From: Undaria pinnatifida | Lineage: Eukaryota; Sar; Phaeophyceae; Laminariales; Alariaceae | Assembly: GCA_012845835.1 (NCBI GenBank) | Contig: JABAKD010000001.1 | Coordinates: 6,190,976 to 6,254,975 of the forward strand | DNA length: 64,000 bases | Direction: 5' to 3' | Shown here: positions 28,345 through 39,559 of the stretch, one piece after another | Numbering within the stretch: position 1 is the stretch's first letter | Layout: every line of letters begins with the position of its first letter | Translations under genes and position numbers: made by a program | Notes under the pieces: generated by a model | The model's database searches: none | What the model was told of the DNA's origin: nothing | What the model saw: the letters and a program-made list of their open reading frames with translations, nothing else

Positions 28345-28484
28345 TCGTATTAAACTCTTGGCATTACTTTAAAGTTCAATGCACGCCAAATCGGACAGCT
28401 ACACCTTAATTTGTCGAAGTGCTGCCCTGCCCTACCCGAAGCATGGGCGCCGGCGAATGCCGGCGCCCATGCGGAGCCCTTGTA
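28345..28484 (+). repeat. R-family 3' terminus with hairpin (copy H2)
   Basis: About 140 bp of R-element tail: 'aactcttggcattac', 'gtcgaagtgctgccctgcc', then a perfect hairpin at 28441-28472 (GCATGGGCGCCGGC / GCCGGCGCCCATGC) and GCGGAGCCCTTGTA ending at 28484. Compared with the other copies, one A-T pair in the stem has changed to G-C on both arms (GGGTGCC/GGCACCC becomes GGGCGCC/GGCGCCC). That is a compensatory change and supports selection for the stem. Confidence 0.72.
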
Positions 28485-29180
28485 GAACGTTAGGATAGGT
28501 CTTCGTATGTTCTACACATGTATCTATGAGTGTAATTCTGCCCACGGGGATCTGCGCACACCCATCTTTTGTGCACCTGATGTGTACGTTTTCGCTCATG
28601 GTCAGTTTTCCCATTCTTTGTGATATTACTTTCGTTATCATGAACGAGGCTATCGGGTAAATCCCTATTCCCACGGTCGGTGGCTTCCTACCTTCTCGGC
28701 GGGTTAATCGGTTTCAATATTAATCTCCACATCTCGTTCTTACCGATTAGTTGGCCGTTCTCAGCCCGCTAACCCGATGAGACCTAAAGGCCATTCTTCA
28801 GTACATATTTGCTCGCGTCCCCCCCCGCAGAAAGCCCGGGACCCAAGATGGCCACAACGCCGGACGGTGAAGAGAAACTGCGGCATTTTCTGGTAGATTG
28901 GCGTGCAATCACCAGACTGTAACGTATTCTCGATTACGACGTTAGATGGTCAGCTGAGATGTCGCGCCTTTTGTGTGAGACTCCTGTGCTTCGCGAGCTC
29001 TGAAAGTTAGCTCTGAGAATATTGATCTCATGGGACTCTTCTCCATTCATTATCGTTTGCCCAATACCTGGACTCACATCATTCATTCCGTGAATCGAAC
29101 GACCTGCCTGCACCCCTCAGGCTTACGGACGTTTGGTTTGATTGTCTTCTCGGAGCTATAGACTACAATAGACTTACTTA
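28485..29180. other. Nothing recognised
   Basis: No supported coding frame, RNA gene or repeat. A run of eight C lies near 28818. Confidence 0.35.
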
Positions 29181-29849
29181 ATTTTGTCTTTCTCAGGGAT
29201 TGCCCATCCCTGGCCTCTCAGAGCTCCAACTTCCATATTACTTGCGGAACCTTTCCAGCTTTTCTTTGCTTTCCAGCTTCGTTCGAAATACGAAACGTCA
29301 ATACGAGTTTGTACATACCGGTACTACTACAACACCAGGTTTGTACATACGATCAGATACTACGCTGTTGGATCACATGCACGCCCAGCTCAGATCAGTC
29401 CGGCTATATATGGCCCAGCAGCGCACCGTAGCGCCGTGCGGAGACGTGCGGTGCGGTGCCGTGCCCTTCGCTGCGGTGCTGTGTCGCTGCGCTGTGTGCT
29501 TTCTTTCGAACATAGAGCAGTACCGGGTATAATGCGTGTTGTGTACGGAGTACTACTTTTCATTTTTCTTCTTTTTCTACATGACATACGTATGTATTTA
29601 TTTGATCTTTCACCGCCCCCTGTTTTTTTGCCCCACGCAAATTACCCCCGTACTGCCGATCAGAACGTAACACCGGTAACAAAAGCACACACAGCACAGC
29701 TGAGCACAACGTGGCAATTTGCTCTGCACAAGACAAGCAGCTCTTGGCATTATCAAATCGCTGTTCGCACCAAATCGCGGGCCTCTTTTTTCTGCCCCCT
29801 TTACATGGTATGTTTTTAGTTGCATTTTTCCTTGCCTTGCGCGAGCGTA
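29181..29849. other. Sequence upstream of hairpin copy H5, unassigned
   Basis: A plus-strand frame of 211 codons starts at 29184, but it crosses a 'gccgtgcgg-gccgtgc' simple-repeat-like stretch (29420-29500) and shows no family signature. It could be the body of the element whose hairpin end is at 29850-29888. Confidence 0.35.
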
Positions 29850-29888
29850 GCGGGCGGCGTCGGCCGCCCGCGGAGCGGAGCCCTTGTA
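29850..29888 (+). repeat. Variant hairpin terminus (copy H5)
   Basis: A hairpin GCGGGCGGC-GTC-GGCCGCCCGC is followed by GGAGCGGAGCCCTTGTA. The stem sequence differs completely from the other R-family hairpins, while the tail GCGGAGCCCTTGTA is identical. That pattern, different stem but same tail, suggests that stem shape and tail are the recognised parts of the terminus. Confidence 0.62.
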
Positions 29889-29949
29889 TTACTTATCATT
29901 ATCTATCCTAGAATTTCAACTCTTCAATCCTTCAAGCCAACACAAACAA

Positions 29950-30840
29950 CGAATTATTTATTATTCTGTTCCAGAATCTACCAAAATATTCCTCGAATAT
30001 TTACTGTAACAAAAAACATCATGGCATCGCAGTAGGTATCATAGTAGTGCATTTATTCATTGAATTTCGGTAGCCACGTACGTACATGGATATAGAAGAC
30101 GTGGCAAGCGCACGCATGATTAAAACAAGGAGGTAGCGATTGCCATGACTGCACCAGATAAAGACACACAGCAGCATTACGAGTGGCTGCGTCCCCGGCC
30201 TCGAGGGTGGTATCATACGAGTTTGGGCACATCGACATAGTTTGCACTCGTTCAAGTAATCTAGGTACGAGTAAGAGCACACACACGTATGCTCTAGTAC
30301 ACACATGCTTTTTGGCTGACTCTTGGGATGGGGGGAGGCTGTACCAAAAAAAAAGCGAATGGCTTTTCGACAAGGGGAAAAATCGTTCCTGTTGTTAAGC
30401 TGCGCCACGCGAAGATCGTAGACGGTATCTACGCAAGAAACCAGTGGCATGCATTCGTTCCGGTATCGCGTGGGCGGGTGGTTATTTTTCACTCTATGGT
30501 ATATGCGTTTACCACCTTTGGTTTGTTTGTGTTTTTTTTTCTGGGGTATTCCTCAGCTCCGGAATGACTTGAGCCTGTCCTGTAGCCACGGACTTGATTA
30601 TGCGAGCTAATGTGAGAATAACAACAACAACAAACACAATGGAGAAGTATAGGCGGTGTGGAACGAGTGCTTTGTTGTTGCTGTGGTGCAAGTCTCCGTT
30701 GCTGTTTTGGTCGTTTGCCGCGGTCACCTGGAAAAGTGGTCGTGTTGGTACATAACTGACCAAAAATAATGTGTTGTTCCGTACTTGACGTGCTCCTTGT
30801 TGCTGATTGCTGATTGATCATCTCTAGTGAGATATATTGA
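29950..30840 (+). repeat. L-block repeat, copy 1
   Basis: The reverse complement of this block matches 61427-62575. Shared phrases include 'aataaatgcactactatgat', 'ttacagtaaatatt', 'aacgattttt-ccc', 'caacaaggagcacgtc-agt' and 'gtaccaacacgacc'. Relative to the other copy it holds the M repeat at 30480-30632 but lacks the TRIM-like insertion present at 61519-61896. Frames up to 157 codons on the minus strand are not conserved in the other copy. Confidence 0.75.
30480..30632 (+). repeat. M repeat ending in (AAC)n, copy 2
   Basis: Second copy of the unit at 27045-27215, ending 'gagaataacaacaacaac'. It sits inside the L block, and the other L copy (near 62000) lacks it, so it is a later insertion. 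Confidence 0.62.
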
Positions 30841-30842
30841 GC

Positions 30843-31170
30843 AGGTCGCCCCGGTGGTCTATCTATTGGGTACCTTCGAATACTTCTAACGTTGTTCCTT
30901 GAAGTCAATTACCATCGTTCGTTGTGAGATTTTTTTTTGTTTGCAGAAATGCATAGATAGGACCAACTAACTGCTGAGAACGCCTAGCAAGCAGCGTGGG
31001 TAGGTACAATTCGACGCGAATCGACGAGGGAAGAAAATACTCAATTCTTCTCGCGGTGAAAATTCATGTACGTACCGTAGTGGGGAGGGGGCAGGAGGGC
31101 CCGCTGTATGTCCCTAATCTGAGTTATACTACTGGGGGGGAGTGCGAGGATATTGAATGGGATGGGGAAC
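30843..31170 (+). mobile_element. tRNA-derived SINE, family A, copy 2
   Basis: The head 'gtcgccccggtggtctatct' keeps the A-box region but is degraded after it. The body matches copy 1 and copy 3 ('ggtaggtacaattcgacgcg', 'gagggaagaaaatactc', 'ggaggagggcccgctgtatg'-like). The tail ends near 'gaatgggatggggaac'. It abuts the L block exactly as copy 3 does in the inverted locus. Confidence 0.68.
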
Positions 31171-31279
31171 AAAGTGATCCAAAGCCGATAACAGCTTTTC
31201 AGACAAGCTACACCAACAAGTTGTTAAATACAGCAGTACGGTGGGGATATTCCGATTCAAGATCACTGCGTGACTAGTC

Positions 31280-32085
31280 TTTTCTGCTGTGTGGGCAATA
31301 TTTGGCTGTTAGTATGCCGGGACATGGCGGTTTGACCGCTCTTCTTTTGTACCGAATGTCTTAATCTTTAACGCTCTGGGTACCAACTGTATATATTTAT
31401 TCTAAGGTCGAGCGGTATGTACGAATTGCGGTCGCATGGCGAATTTTTGCCCTACTCGTTAAGTAGTATGGAAAAAAAGCCGCAAAAATATTTGCGAGCT
31501 TAGGTTTTTATATCCAATAAGCCAATGGAAACGGGATGTTCAGCATTTTTTTCGGTGTCGCATTAGCAACAAAGATGTGATTACAGTATTCCACGATTAT
31601 TCTACCATCACGCGACTCAAATACGCAAAGTTTTTGCCTCATTTCAGTTTTTTTTCCACGGATAGCTTGATCGAGTTGTGCCAGTCTTTCAGTTCTATTT
31701 TCAATATTTTATGTCGTTTTGCTTTGAACGCGTCGTTTTCGCTTGAAATTGTGCTCACAACCAGGGCGGGGGGGTTATCCTGGATAAAAATCGTTCTAAT
31801 TCGTCCATTTATATTGCGTTTGGTGCTGTTGCTGCTGTTCAAGTATTTGTCTTATCCTGATTTTGAGCGTGCTTTCTCGGCACGCCAACCTCATGTAGGC
31901 TTAAAATCGCTCTTTATGCGACCTATCACGCAAATAATTACTGGTCGAATTACGTTCGCATTGCAAATGTTTGCCGTATACGGAAGTATGCGGGAAACCC
32001 GAGTCCGTCAAAATAATTGTGAGCTTATTGGGTCAAAGCCTACCAGAAAATCACGAATAAGCCAATGGGGTCAAGGTTGACAGGG
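31280..32085. other. Unassigned, with one 167-codon frame
   Basis: A plus-strand frame runs from 31577 to 32080 (first codon ATG). Its product is rich in F, L and I with no recognisable motif, and the sequence is T-rich, so this may be composition. I would not call it a gene without expression or homology evidence. Confidence 0.25.
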
Positions 32086-33358
32086 GCTATCGACCCGGGA
32101 GATCATCGTTATAGTTACTGCGTTGTTGGAGCTATAGAGATTCGGAGGATTTATGAACCGGGCATGGGGCCATATCTCCCCCGTGTGCGACGGAACTGTC
32201 CCCCATTGGTTGGTGAGCCTCTATCATCCTCTTAGGGTGAGACGGCGCCTTGGAGCTCGAACCAATCAGCGATTTAGCCAACAGACGTTGGGTTTCCACA
32301 TCGTGAGGGGCGGTGTCGACCCGAGAGAACTCGGTGTTATTCCCCGGTTGGTCTAACTTATAGAGATATAGAATGACATCCGGACCGATGATGGGGCCCT
32401 ATCGTCCCCAGGCGGAGCTGGCTATATAATAGTCGACCCCCAGCCAATCAGAGATCGGCCGGTCGGTGGGGTTGGGGATTATTTCCACACTGTGCGGAGA
32501 GGTACCAATCCTGGTGACATATCCGTGTTCGTTCCCGGTTTGTCGGAGCTGTATATGTATGTGTGGGTGGATTACGATCGTCGGATGGGACCCTACCGTC
32601 TCCAGATGACGGTTACATTATGTACGATCGCCGGCCAATGAGCGACCAGCGATCAGACAAAAGGCCATACCAGGTAATATATGTTTCTTTCATTTTTGTC
32701 TAAAACTCGAGCCTGAAATTCTTTTAATGCCAAATTCTTAGTGCAGCGATATCGCGTACTACTAAACTCTATCTAACAGATAGCAACAAGTAGCAGTGTT
32801 ATCGTACCATTCGAGAAATTGAATAGCGAAGGAAGCGACATCGTCTTTCACGCCTACAATACCATCAGCAAGTCTCTCCACGATCAGACTATACACACAC
32901 AGACAGTCGGTCTGCGAGCCCCGGATCTAAACACTATCATGTATGTGGTGTACGTAGCAGAAGCTGGCTCAGCGCGCGCCTCTCAGTGGCTACGTAGAGA
33001 AGATGCAAGTTACATGGCCACTCCCTTGCTGGCCCTAGATGCTTGGTTGAGTCAAACCATCAAGAAACGCGCTCGAAATATCTATTTGTGGCCATACTAG
33101 AGGGTCAGCCTGCGTGGGCTAGGATTTGTCAGGTCAAAATATGATGAACCTCGGAATCGGATTCACGCAAGGAACGGCAAAAGTAAGTTGTCCACTGTTA
33201 GTCTACATCGATTCATTGGCATTACTTTACGCTCTACACGCGTGGACTATGTGTTGTGTGGTAACGGTTGTTACTCTCTATCGAATATTGAATCGAACAA
33301 GTCGAAGTGCTGCCCTGCCCTGCCCGCAGCGTGGGTGCCGGCGAATGCAAGTACCCTT
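32086..33358 (+). mobile_element. R element, copy R1 (3' end interrupted)
   Basis: It begins within ~190-220-bp tandem units carrying 'gtgtcgacccgagag', 'tccccggtttgtcggagctgta' type and 'ccaatcag-gat' phrases (32090-32690), followed by a ~640-bp unique tail ('aaaactcgagcctgaaattctt', 'gaagctggctcagcgcgcgcc', 'ggcattactttacg'). It stops in the first arm of the terminal hairpin at about 33346. The second arm and the CTTGTA tail are missing because copy R2 begins here. Confidence 0.72.
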
Positions 33359-35389
33359 TTTATTACTACTGTATTATGCAATTGGTCCATGCATAACTTC
33401 TCCAATCACAGACCAGTATGAGACGATAGGCATTAAAGTTGCTGAACTTCTTAGTAAGTTGTGGTTTCTTTTATCCACGAACCCTAGCCGAGCCGATCAA
33501 TCGAATACCAGGAGGTTGGGTTACACTGTGCGGAGTGGTACGGAGGCAGGGGGTCAAATTCAATGTCCGCGTACGGCGCGGTTCGGGTATACGAATAAAA
33601 CTTCAGGAGTGCGAGTTGCTCCATTTTTTTTTATCATAAATACCTTGAAAGGTTTCTGAAAACCGGGGCTGGACCCTGCTCTGTGGTGCTGGCGTTGCAT
33701 ACGAACCTCAGCTAGCTAGGAATTCCCCACCGTGCGGTGTGGTGTCGACCTGGAAGAATTCTGTTTTCGTCCCCGGTTTGATGGAGTTAGATGGGGTATG
33801 GAAGGCTTTCTGGAACGGAGATGGAGCCCTATCCTCATCGGGTGCGTCGAAACGCCCCCCCCCCATAAATTGGCCTATATCCTCCCCGGGTATCTCTGGC
33901 TCCACGAGCTGCACAGCCAATCAAAGATAAGCCAACGTGCATAGATGATTGTCATACCATGATGCGGGGCAATGTCGACCCGCGGCAGAAAACGGTGATC
34001 GTCCCCGGTTTGTCAGCATTTCTGAAACGGGCATACTATTAGGACTCTATATCCTTCCGTGGTGGTGTTGCCCTTATGTCCGAGCCCTCCAGCCAATCAG
34101 CGGCAACGAATATGGTTGGGGTTCCACTCTGTGCTGGGTGGTGTCGACCCGCGGGAGGTCATCGTTATTGTCCCGCGTATTCGGAGCTGTAGAGGTTCGG
34201 GGGGGTTATGAATTGGGTATGGGACCCTATATCTTCCCCGTGCGCGACGGAAATGCCCCCGATTGATGGGCCTCTATCCGCCTAGGACGGCGCTGTGGAG
34301 CTCGAACCAATCGGCCATTAGCCAACGGGATTGGGGTCTCCTCACCGTGCGGGGCGGTCTCGACGCGAGAAAGCACGGCCTTCTTTCCCGGTTGGTCAAA
34401 GCTTTAGATATATGGAACTACCTCTGGACCGGGGATGGGACCCTGTCCTCCTGAGGTGGAGCTGGCTCAACACACGAACCATAGCCAATCAGAGATCGGC
34501 CGGTAGGGCTGGGATTCCCACACCGTACGGAGAGGTATCAACCTGGATGGAATCCGTGTTCGTCCCCGGGTTGTAGGAGTTGTAGATATGTGGATGGATT
34601 CCGATCCCGGCATGTGACCCTATCGCTCCCGGGTAACGCCTACTTTGCGTACGGGCCCCGGCCAATAAACGATCATACAAACATGACATGTTTATTTTCG
34701 TCTTTTAAAACTCGAGCCTGAAATTCTTAGCTATCAAAATCGTAAGCGCTGTAGTCGCGTACTGTAGCTACAAAAAGTGAGCGATCTACAGCTAGCAACA
34801 AGAAGCATCATTGCAATAACATTCGAGGAGTTGAATGACGAAGGCTGCGATACCACCGTGTTTCGCGCCTGGAACAACGTCAGCACGTCTCTACACGATC
34901 AGACAATACACAGACAATCAATCTGCGAGGATCGGATCTAGATGATACAGTCATGCCATGCATGGTATAGTTCAGAAGCTGGCTCAGTGCGCGCCTCTGA
35001 TTGGCTACGAAGAAAACACGCAGCAGACATGGTCAGTCACCTTGCTGGCCCCGATGCTTGATTGAGTAAAAACATCACAAGCAAAGCACTCAACACGTTT
35101 CGCCGCCAGACTAAAGGGTCAGTCGGCGTGTGCTCGGACATATTTCGATCAAAATCTGATGAAGCTCAAAATCGGATTCACTTGAAAAATTGTAGCAAGT
35201 AGTTCATTGTTATCATTGATAGTCTATGTCGAACTCTTGGCATTAAGTTACATACTGTACGCGTAGTCTTCGATTATGTGTGGCTTTTTTTTACTCTATT
35301 AAGTGTTGAATCGAACAATTCGAAGTGCTGCCCTGCCCTACCCAAAGCATGGGTGCCGGCATCGCCGGCACCCATGCGGCGCCCTTGTA
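33359..35389 (+). mobile_element. R element, copy R2 (full-length, non-autonomous)
   Basis: It starts near 'tattactactg' and proceeds through a unique 5' part, about five degenerate tandem units (anchors at 33754, 33967, 34143, 34348 and 34530, spacing 176-213 bp), then a unique tail and the terminal hairpin at 35347-35377 followed by GCGGCGCCCTTGTA. It aligns over its whole length with the minus strand of 58458-60700. No protein is encoded; frames do not agree between copies. Internal minisatellite, terminal hairpin and lack of long inverted repeats resemble non-autonomous Helitrons or Helentrons (DINE-1-like), which is inference. Confidence 0.72.
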
Positions 35390-35539
35390 ACTTTTATACT
35401 TTCTTCTCCTCTTCCAGCCTGATGGAGCTCCGGGTATCTAGGCTCATCTCGCCATGAGCCAGCCTACACCCTGCCCTGCTTTATCGATTATGCTAGCACA
35501 CAATCGTACAAGATAACTGGTGCTAGGGGCTAGGGCAGG

Positions 35540-35878
35540 ATGGAGGCAACTATTCTCGACTCAGCTGTTTTCGCCTGCTCATTGGATGACTACTGTCAGA
35601 GGCTCAAGGCGCAAAATCCAACGTTGCCTGATTCGTGGAACAAACCAGGAGGAAAGAGGGATGTGAATTCGCTCAGAAAAACAGGCCTAGGAGCAGCACC
35701 ATCCCCCCCCAGAGCCATTCCCGCAGGCAAAACAACGGCAAGGCAAACCATCCCATCGGAGGGGTGCAGCAGAAAGTTTCCGAGCTCCCAACATTGGGAG
35801 CCAATATCTTACCCGAAAAATGACTTCGACGGCATTCGTTCGCGCAACTCGACCAAGACTCTACCAGGTATGTTTTAG
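35540..35878 (+). CDS. Hypothetical frame, possible first exon
   Basis: A 112-codon frame opens with ATG in a purine context (gcaggATGGAGG). I recognise no family. The translation is polar and of ordinary composition, and it has a D-D-Y-C-Q-R-L-K-A-Q-N-P-T-L-P-D-S-W segment of plausible helical character. Near its end, at about 35864-35873, lies CTACCAG|GTATGT, a good eukaryotic donor site, so the frame could be an exon whose real reading stops there. It sits between R2 and a LINE fragment and may itself belong to a transposon. Not supported beyond this. Confidence 0.22.
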   Translation: MEATILDSAVFACSLDDYCQRLKAQNPTLPDSWNKPGGKRDVNSLRKTGLGAAPSPPRAIPAGKTTARQTIPSEGCSRKFPSSQHWEPISYPKNDFDGIRSRNSTKTLPGMF

Positions 35879-36264
35879 TTCTAAAACTAATCATACTCAT
35901 AAACTTACTTGACTAATCGGTAGCTCCTCACTTCCGAAGGCGTACAGAACTCACAAAGGTTTCAGGTGTTGTATTTTTTTCTTACGGAACCCACACACAG
36001 AAGTTTAGGGTACGGTACACCATGACACCCTGTCCCGTACCCGCACCGGGGTACAAGGGCATACCCCCATCAGGGTACATAGCTATAAACCCGTCAGCGT
36101 TGGTATTACCCGTCGGCGCTTAGAGCTCACAGAAATTCGTACAGATCGCACAGAAGTTCCGCTGTACATCTACGAAGAAACAGAACGTCGTTAGCCCGGC
36201 GTCTTTCCTACCTTGAATTATCATACCTAATGTGTACAAATGGTCTACGCAACTACGGTTTGGC

Positions 36265-36620
36265 CTAAATCCTGTGCCCTAAGTTTTCTTTCTCGTCTTT
36301 TTCCAACATTGCTCCCATTCTATCGGTCAAAATCTTACAGAATGTTTTTCTTACGGTGCTTAATAGCATTATGCCCAGGTAGTTCCCCGGGTCAGCCTTA
36401 TCTCCTTTGTTTAATAAGTATATTACTACTCCTTCTCTCCACCCCTTACGCGGGTACCGGTTTTTCCATGTCCAATCATACAACATACTCCTCATGGTGA
36501 TCAAAATTTCTCCCCCGTACGTCATAAATTCATTCACTATTTCATCTGCCCCTGCTGCCTTTCTATTCGTAAGTTTGGCTACACACTTCTTTACTTCTTC
36601 TCTTGTAAACTCCCTCTGTA
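36265..36620 (-). pseudogene. Non-LTR (LINE) reverse transcriptase fragment
   Basis: On the minus strand the product has the fingers/palm entry of a LINE-type RT: an F-T-R-E-E-V-K-K-C segment, N-R-K-A-A-G-A-D-E-I, W-R-E-G-V-V-I-Y-L-L-N-K-G-D-K-A-D-P-G-N-Y-L-G-I, and L-S-T-V-R-K-T-F-C-K-I-L-T-D-R. These match the conserved order K-x-x-G-x-D-x-I, then N-Y-R-x-I-x-L, then ...K...ILxxRL of non-LTR retrotransposons. The frame ends before the catalytic F/Y-x-D-D motif, and upstream codons need a frame change at about 36540-36620. It is an isolated, 5'- and 3'-truncated remnant. A G26 tract lies just upstream on this strand. Confidence 0.78.
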
Positions 36621-36677
36621 ACCCGCCTGAACCACGGTCTTCTCTTTAGACGCACCTACGCTCACCTCTGTGCCGAA

Positions 36678-36703
36678 GGGGGGGGGGGGGGGGGGGGGGG
36701 GGG
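36678..36703 (+). repeat. G26 homopolymer
   Basis: Twenty-six consecutive G residues, unusual in length and able to form G-quadruplexes. The exact length may be uncertain because of sequencing slippage. Confidence 0.85.
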
Positions 36704-39180
36704 TCGAGAGTCAGTGTTGCGCGCGGTAAACTTTAAACCATTCCGTTCCGTTCCATTTGAAAAGCAGTTATCACAGCGGGTCACTTGAATAGGCCCATGA
36801 TGCGATTCGATAGATATTTCGTTATTCAGAGTAAGTTTGTTTGTATCATAAACATGCATTCCAGCGAGTCGCCAAGGTCATCAGTGAACGAGGACATCGG
36901 CTGCGGCCACACGTCGCTGAGAAGCAATTAGTTAAGAAGTTAGCCCTACGGTGAAGTTCTGGGTAAAACGAGAGTACTTGTTTGCGGCATTGCGGCTGTA
37001 TTTGAATATGCGACATCCGTTGAGGAGGGGTGTTAAGAGATAGGTGGCATCAGCCTATTGCGATGACTAATGTTCAATAGCGAATATACAGCCCCATATC
37101 GGTTCTTGCTGCAGCAGTAGTAGTAGCTGATAGCCTACAGAGTTGTTTATCAGTGTGACAATAATATCATCATAGTCTATACTCATAGCAGATAGGGACA
37201 CTGCGCAATATGCGTACGTATAATCAATGCTTATCGTAGCATAGGCAAAAGCTACCAGGTACAATGTACAAGAGTATGCCGCACAATAAGCACAATAACA
37301 GAAGCGGTGAAATTGCTGCTCTTCATGCAATGCAGGAACTATTGTCCCTGTACTCGAGAGTTTAAGTTCTGGAGCAAGCGTTCTGCGTAGATAATGTTGG
37401 CAGTCCCGAACCGGCTGTAGGCTTCTCGAGCACAATCGATAGTGTTCGTACTCGTAGGGTTGTAGAACTTAAAAGCTCTGAAGATGTCGATCATATAACG
37501 TGCAGCACGCTCTGCTGCTCACGCTTGACATCCATCATCTGAACTCGTCACACTTCGTCTTTCGTGGGCTTTCCTTGCCCTCAAGCGGCACCCTTTTCAA
37601 GTGTCATCAACTCTTCACGTACTCGACACAGCGTGTTTGCTCCGTTGGTCTAACGACTACCAGCACCGGCCTTTGCAGCCTAAATTATAATGCAGAGTGC
37701 CTTATGGGGGTATTCTCAATACATATAATATAGTAGAATTTGTATTTCGCATCAGAAAAAAGGAGGCAGCAGCAAAACGTAGTCCACGCCAATCAAGCCA
37801 GACTGTTCCTCTCATCAAGTGCACAGAGTACTTGGTACACAAAAAAAGTAACCAGTTGTTGGCGCATGCTGGTCTCGGACGCAAGCTACGGCATAGATAG
37901 GTGCACCATTTTTTTCTGAGGTTCCTCGCTTGAGCTGTCCTATACCTCACACAAGACCTGAGAAGTAAGTGCTACCCGATGACCAATCCAATGGCCTAGG
38001 TACAGAACGAAAAACACTATTATTCCCAATAAAAAAAAAATGAAATTCCGACGATTTTGGGTTGAGGGGCGTCACCATCACTCAGATAATGTTTCAGCCA
38101 AAACGTGCTACGTGCCTCTATCGTAGCACGCGTCAGAGGCAAACCCTTCGTAGCTCGAAAAGGGAAACAACGAGAAATCGCGTCGTCGGGCCATTTAACA
38201 GGCCAATACTGTATTATTATAACAATAAACGAGTTAGTAATTACTAGTATCAGCCGATCAAAGTGGTATAACGATCTTCGACTACCCCCCCCACCCCCTC
38301 CCCCGGCGTCCCCCCGGCCCAATACCGTTTTTCAGGTCTGGCATCATTTGTGCAGTAGGTCTCGCACATTATGCAATCTAACAAAATGTTACCCCCCCTC
38401 CCCCCCCCCCCAACCCCCCTTCCCTCACCGGTACTAAGACTACGCATACAATAAGCAGGTGTCATCCACATCGGTTAGATTTTGCCCCCCTCAACAACGC
38501 GTTATTATATAGTTTCCGTGCGTACAGTGATTAATGAAGACTACTAGTAGTCATGAAACACTGAACGTCTGCGCATCACCCTGTTCACCTTGGTACCACA
38601 GTAGCTACTATAGGACTCAAGGGGGTCGCCGACCTGTATCCTTCATTAGGACGCACACACGCGTATTAACACGCGCGATCGGAGTATCACTCACATCTTG
38701 CAAAGAAAGGTGAGTTTTGGCGAAATCCTGAATCAAACAGCCGTACGTAGTAGTGTACTAGTACCAGGTATGTATAATTTGCAGTGAATACTAATGCATT
38801 TGAAGCACAATTGAAGCCCGTGTTGCCATATTTTGTCGGGTGTCAACAGCAACACCCAGTCTCTTGAAATATTTTAGTAGTGCGGGGGTGGGTGAGCGGC
38901 AATGATTATTATAGACTCGTTTTATTAATATTAATAGTATATCAGTTAAAAGTATCATCATCAGCCGATCAGGTGTGCCACAAAGTATGAACGATGGAAG
39001 CCCGCCGTCAGTGGTATCAGCCGATCAGGTGTGCTACATAGGACCTGGTGTGCTACAATCCTTAATTGATTGGAACTCATGCCGAGCATTATTGTTGGAT
39101 GTTAAACACAATCATCATTGTGTCATATTGTAATGTCGTAGTAATGAAGGAGAGAGAATGAGAGTGTTTACACGTACTTG
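36704..39180. other. Mostly unassigned; C-rich tracts at 38285-38430
   Basis: No gene can be supported. Long C runs (38285-38325 and 38392-38416, including a run of eleven C) give G-quadruplex potential on the minus strand. The phrase 'tcagccgatca' recurs at about 38250, 38962 and 39019, the last two within 'tcagccgatcaggtgtgc-aca', a short local repeat. Confidence 0.4.
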
Positions 39181-39184
39181 AGAT

Positions 39185-39550
39185 ATTGTGTGTTGCATTA
39201 CAGCAGTATCATGTCATACATGGCCAACAGCAAGCATTTGACCCCTACGCCCTGTATGCTTGGTGTCTAGTGTGGTATGATTGTACAGACTGTAGTGTGG
39301 CCCACAGCAAGCAAGAGTTGGACCAGAGACTGCGAGAGTGCTGAAGTTCTATATGAATGTATGTGTGTATGTATGCTGTGTGTTGCATACAGTATATTAT
39401 CATATATATATGGTCATCAGCAAGCATTTGGCCCCTACGCCCTATAGACTATGCTTGGTGTGTATATTTTCACGTAGTAGGTATGTTGTGTGTTGCATAC
39501 AGGGGTATCTTATTGCCAACAGCAAGCATTTAGCCCCTACGCCGTTTGAT
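39185..39550. repeat. Irregular direct repeats with 'cagcaagcatttg-cccctacgcc'
   Basis: Three copies of a segment built from 'gtgtgttgcat-acag', 'tatc', '-gccaacagcaagcattt' and 'cccctacgcc' occur near 39188-39255, 39380-39445 and 39488-39545. Intervening sequence contains 'tatgtatgtgtg' simple repeats. Confidence 0.65.
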
Positions 39551-39559
39551 TGACGTACA

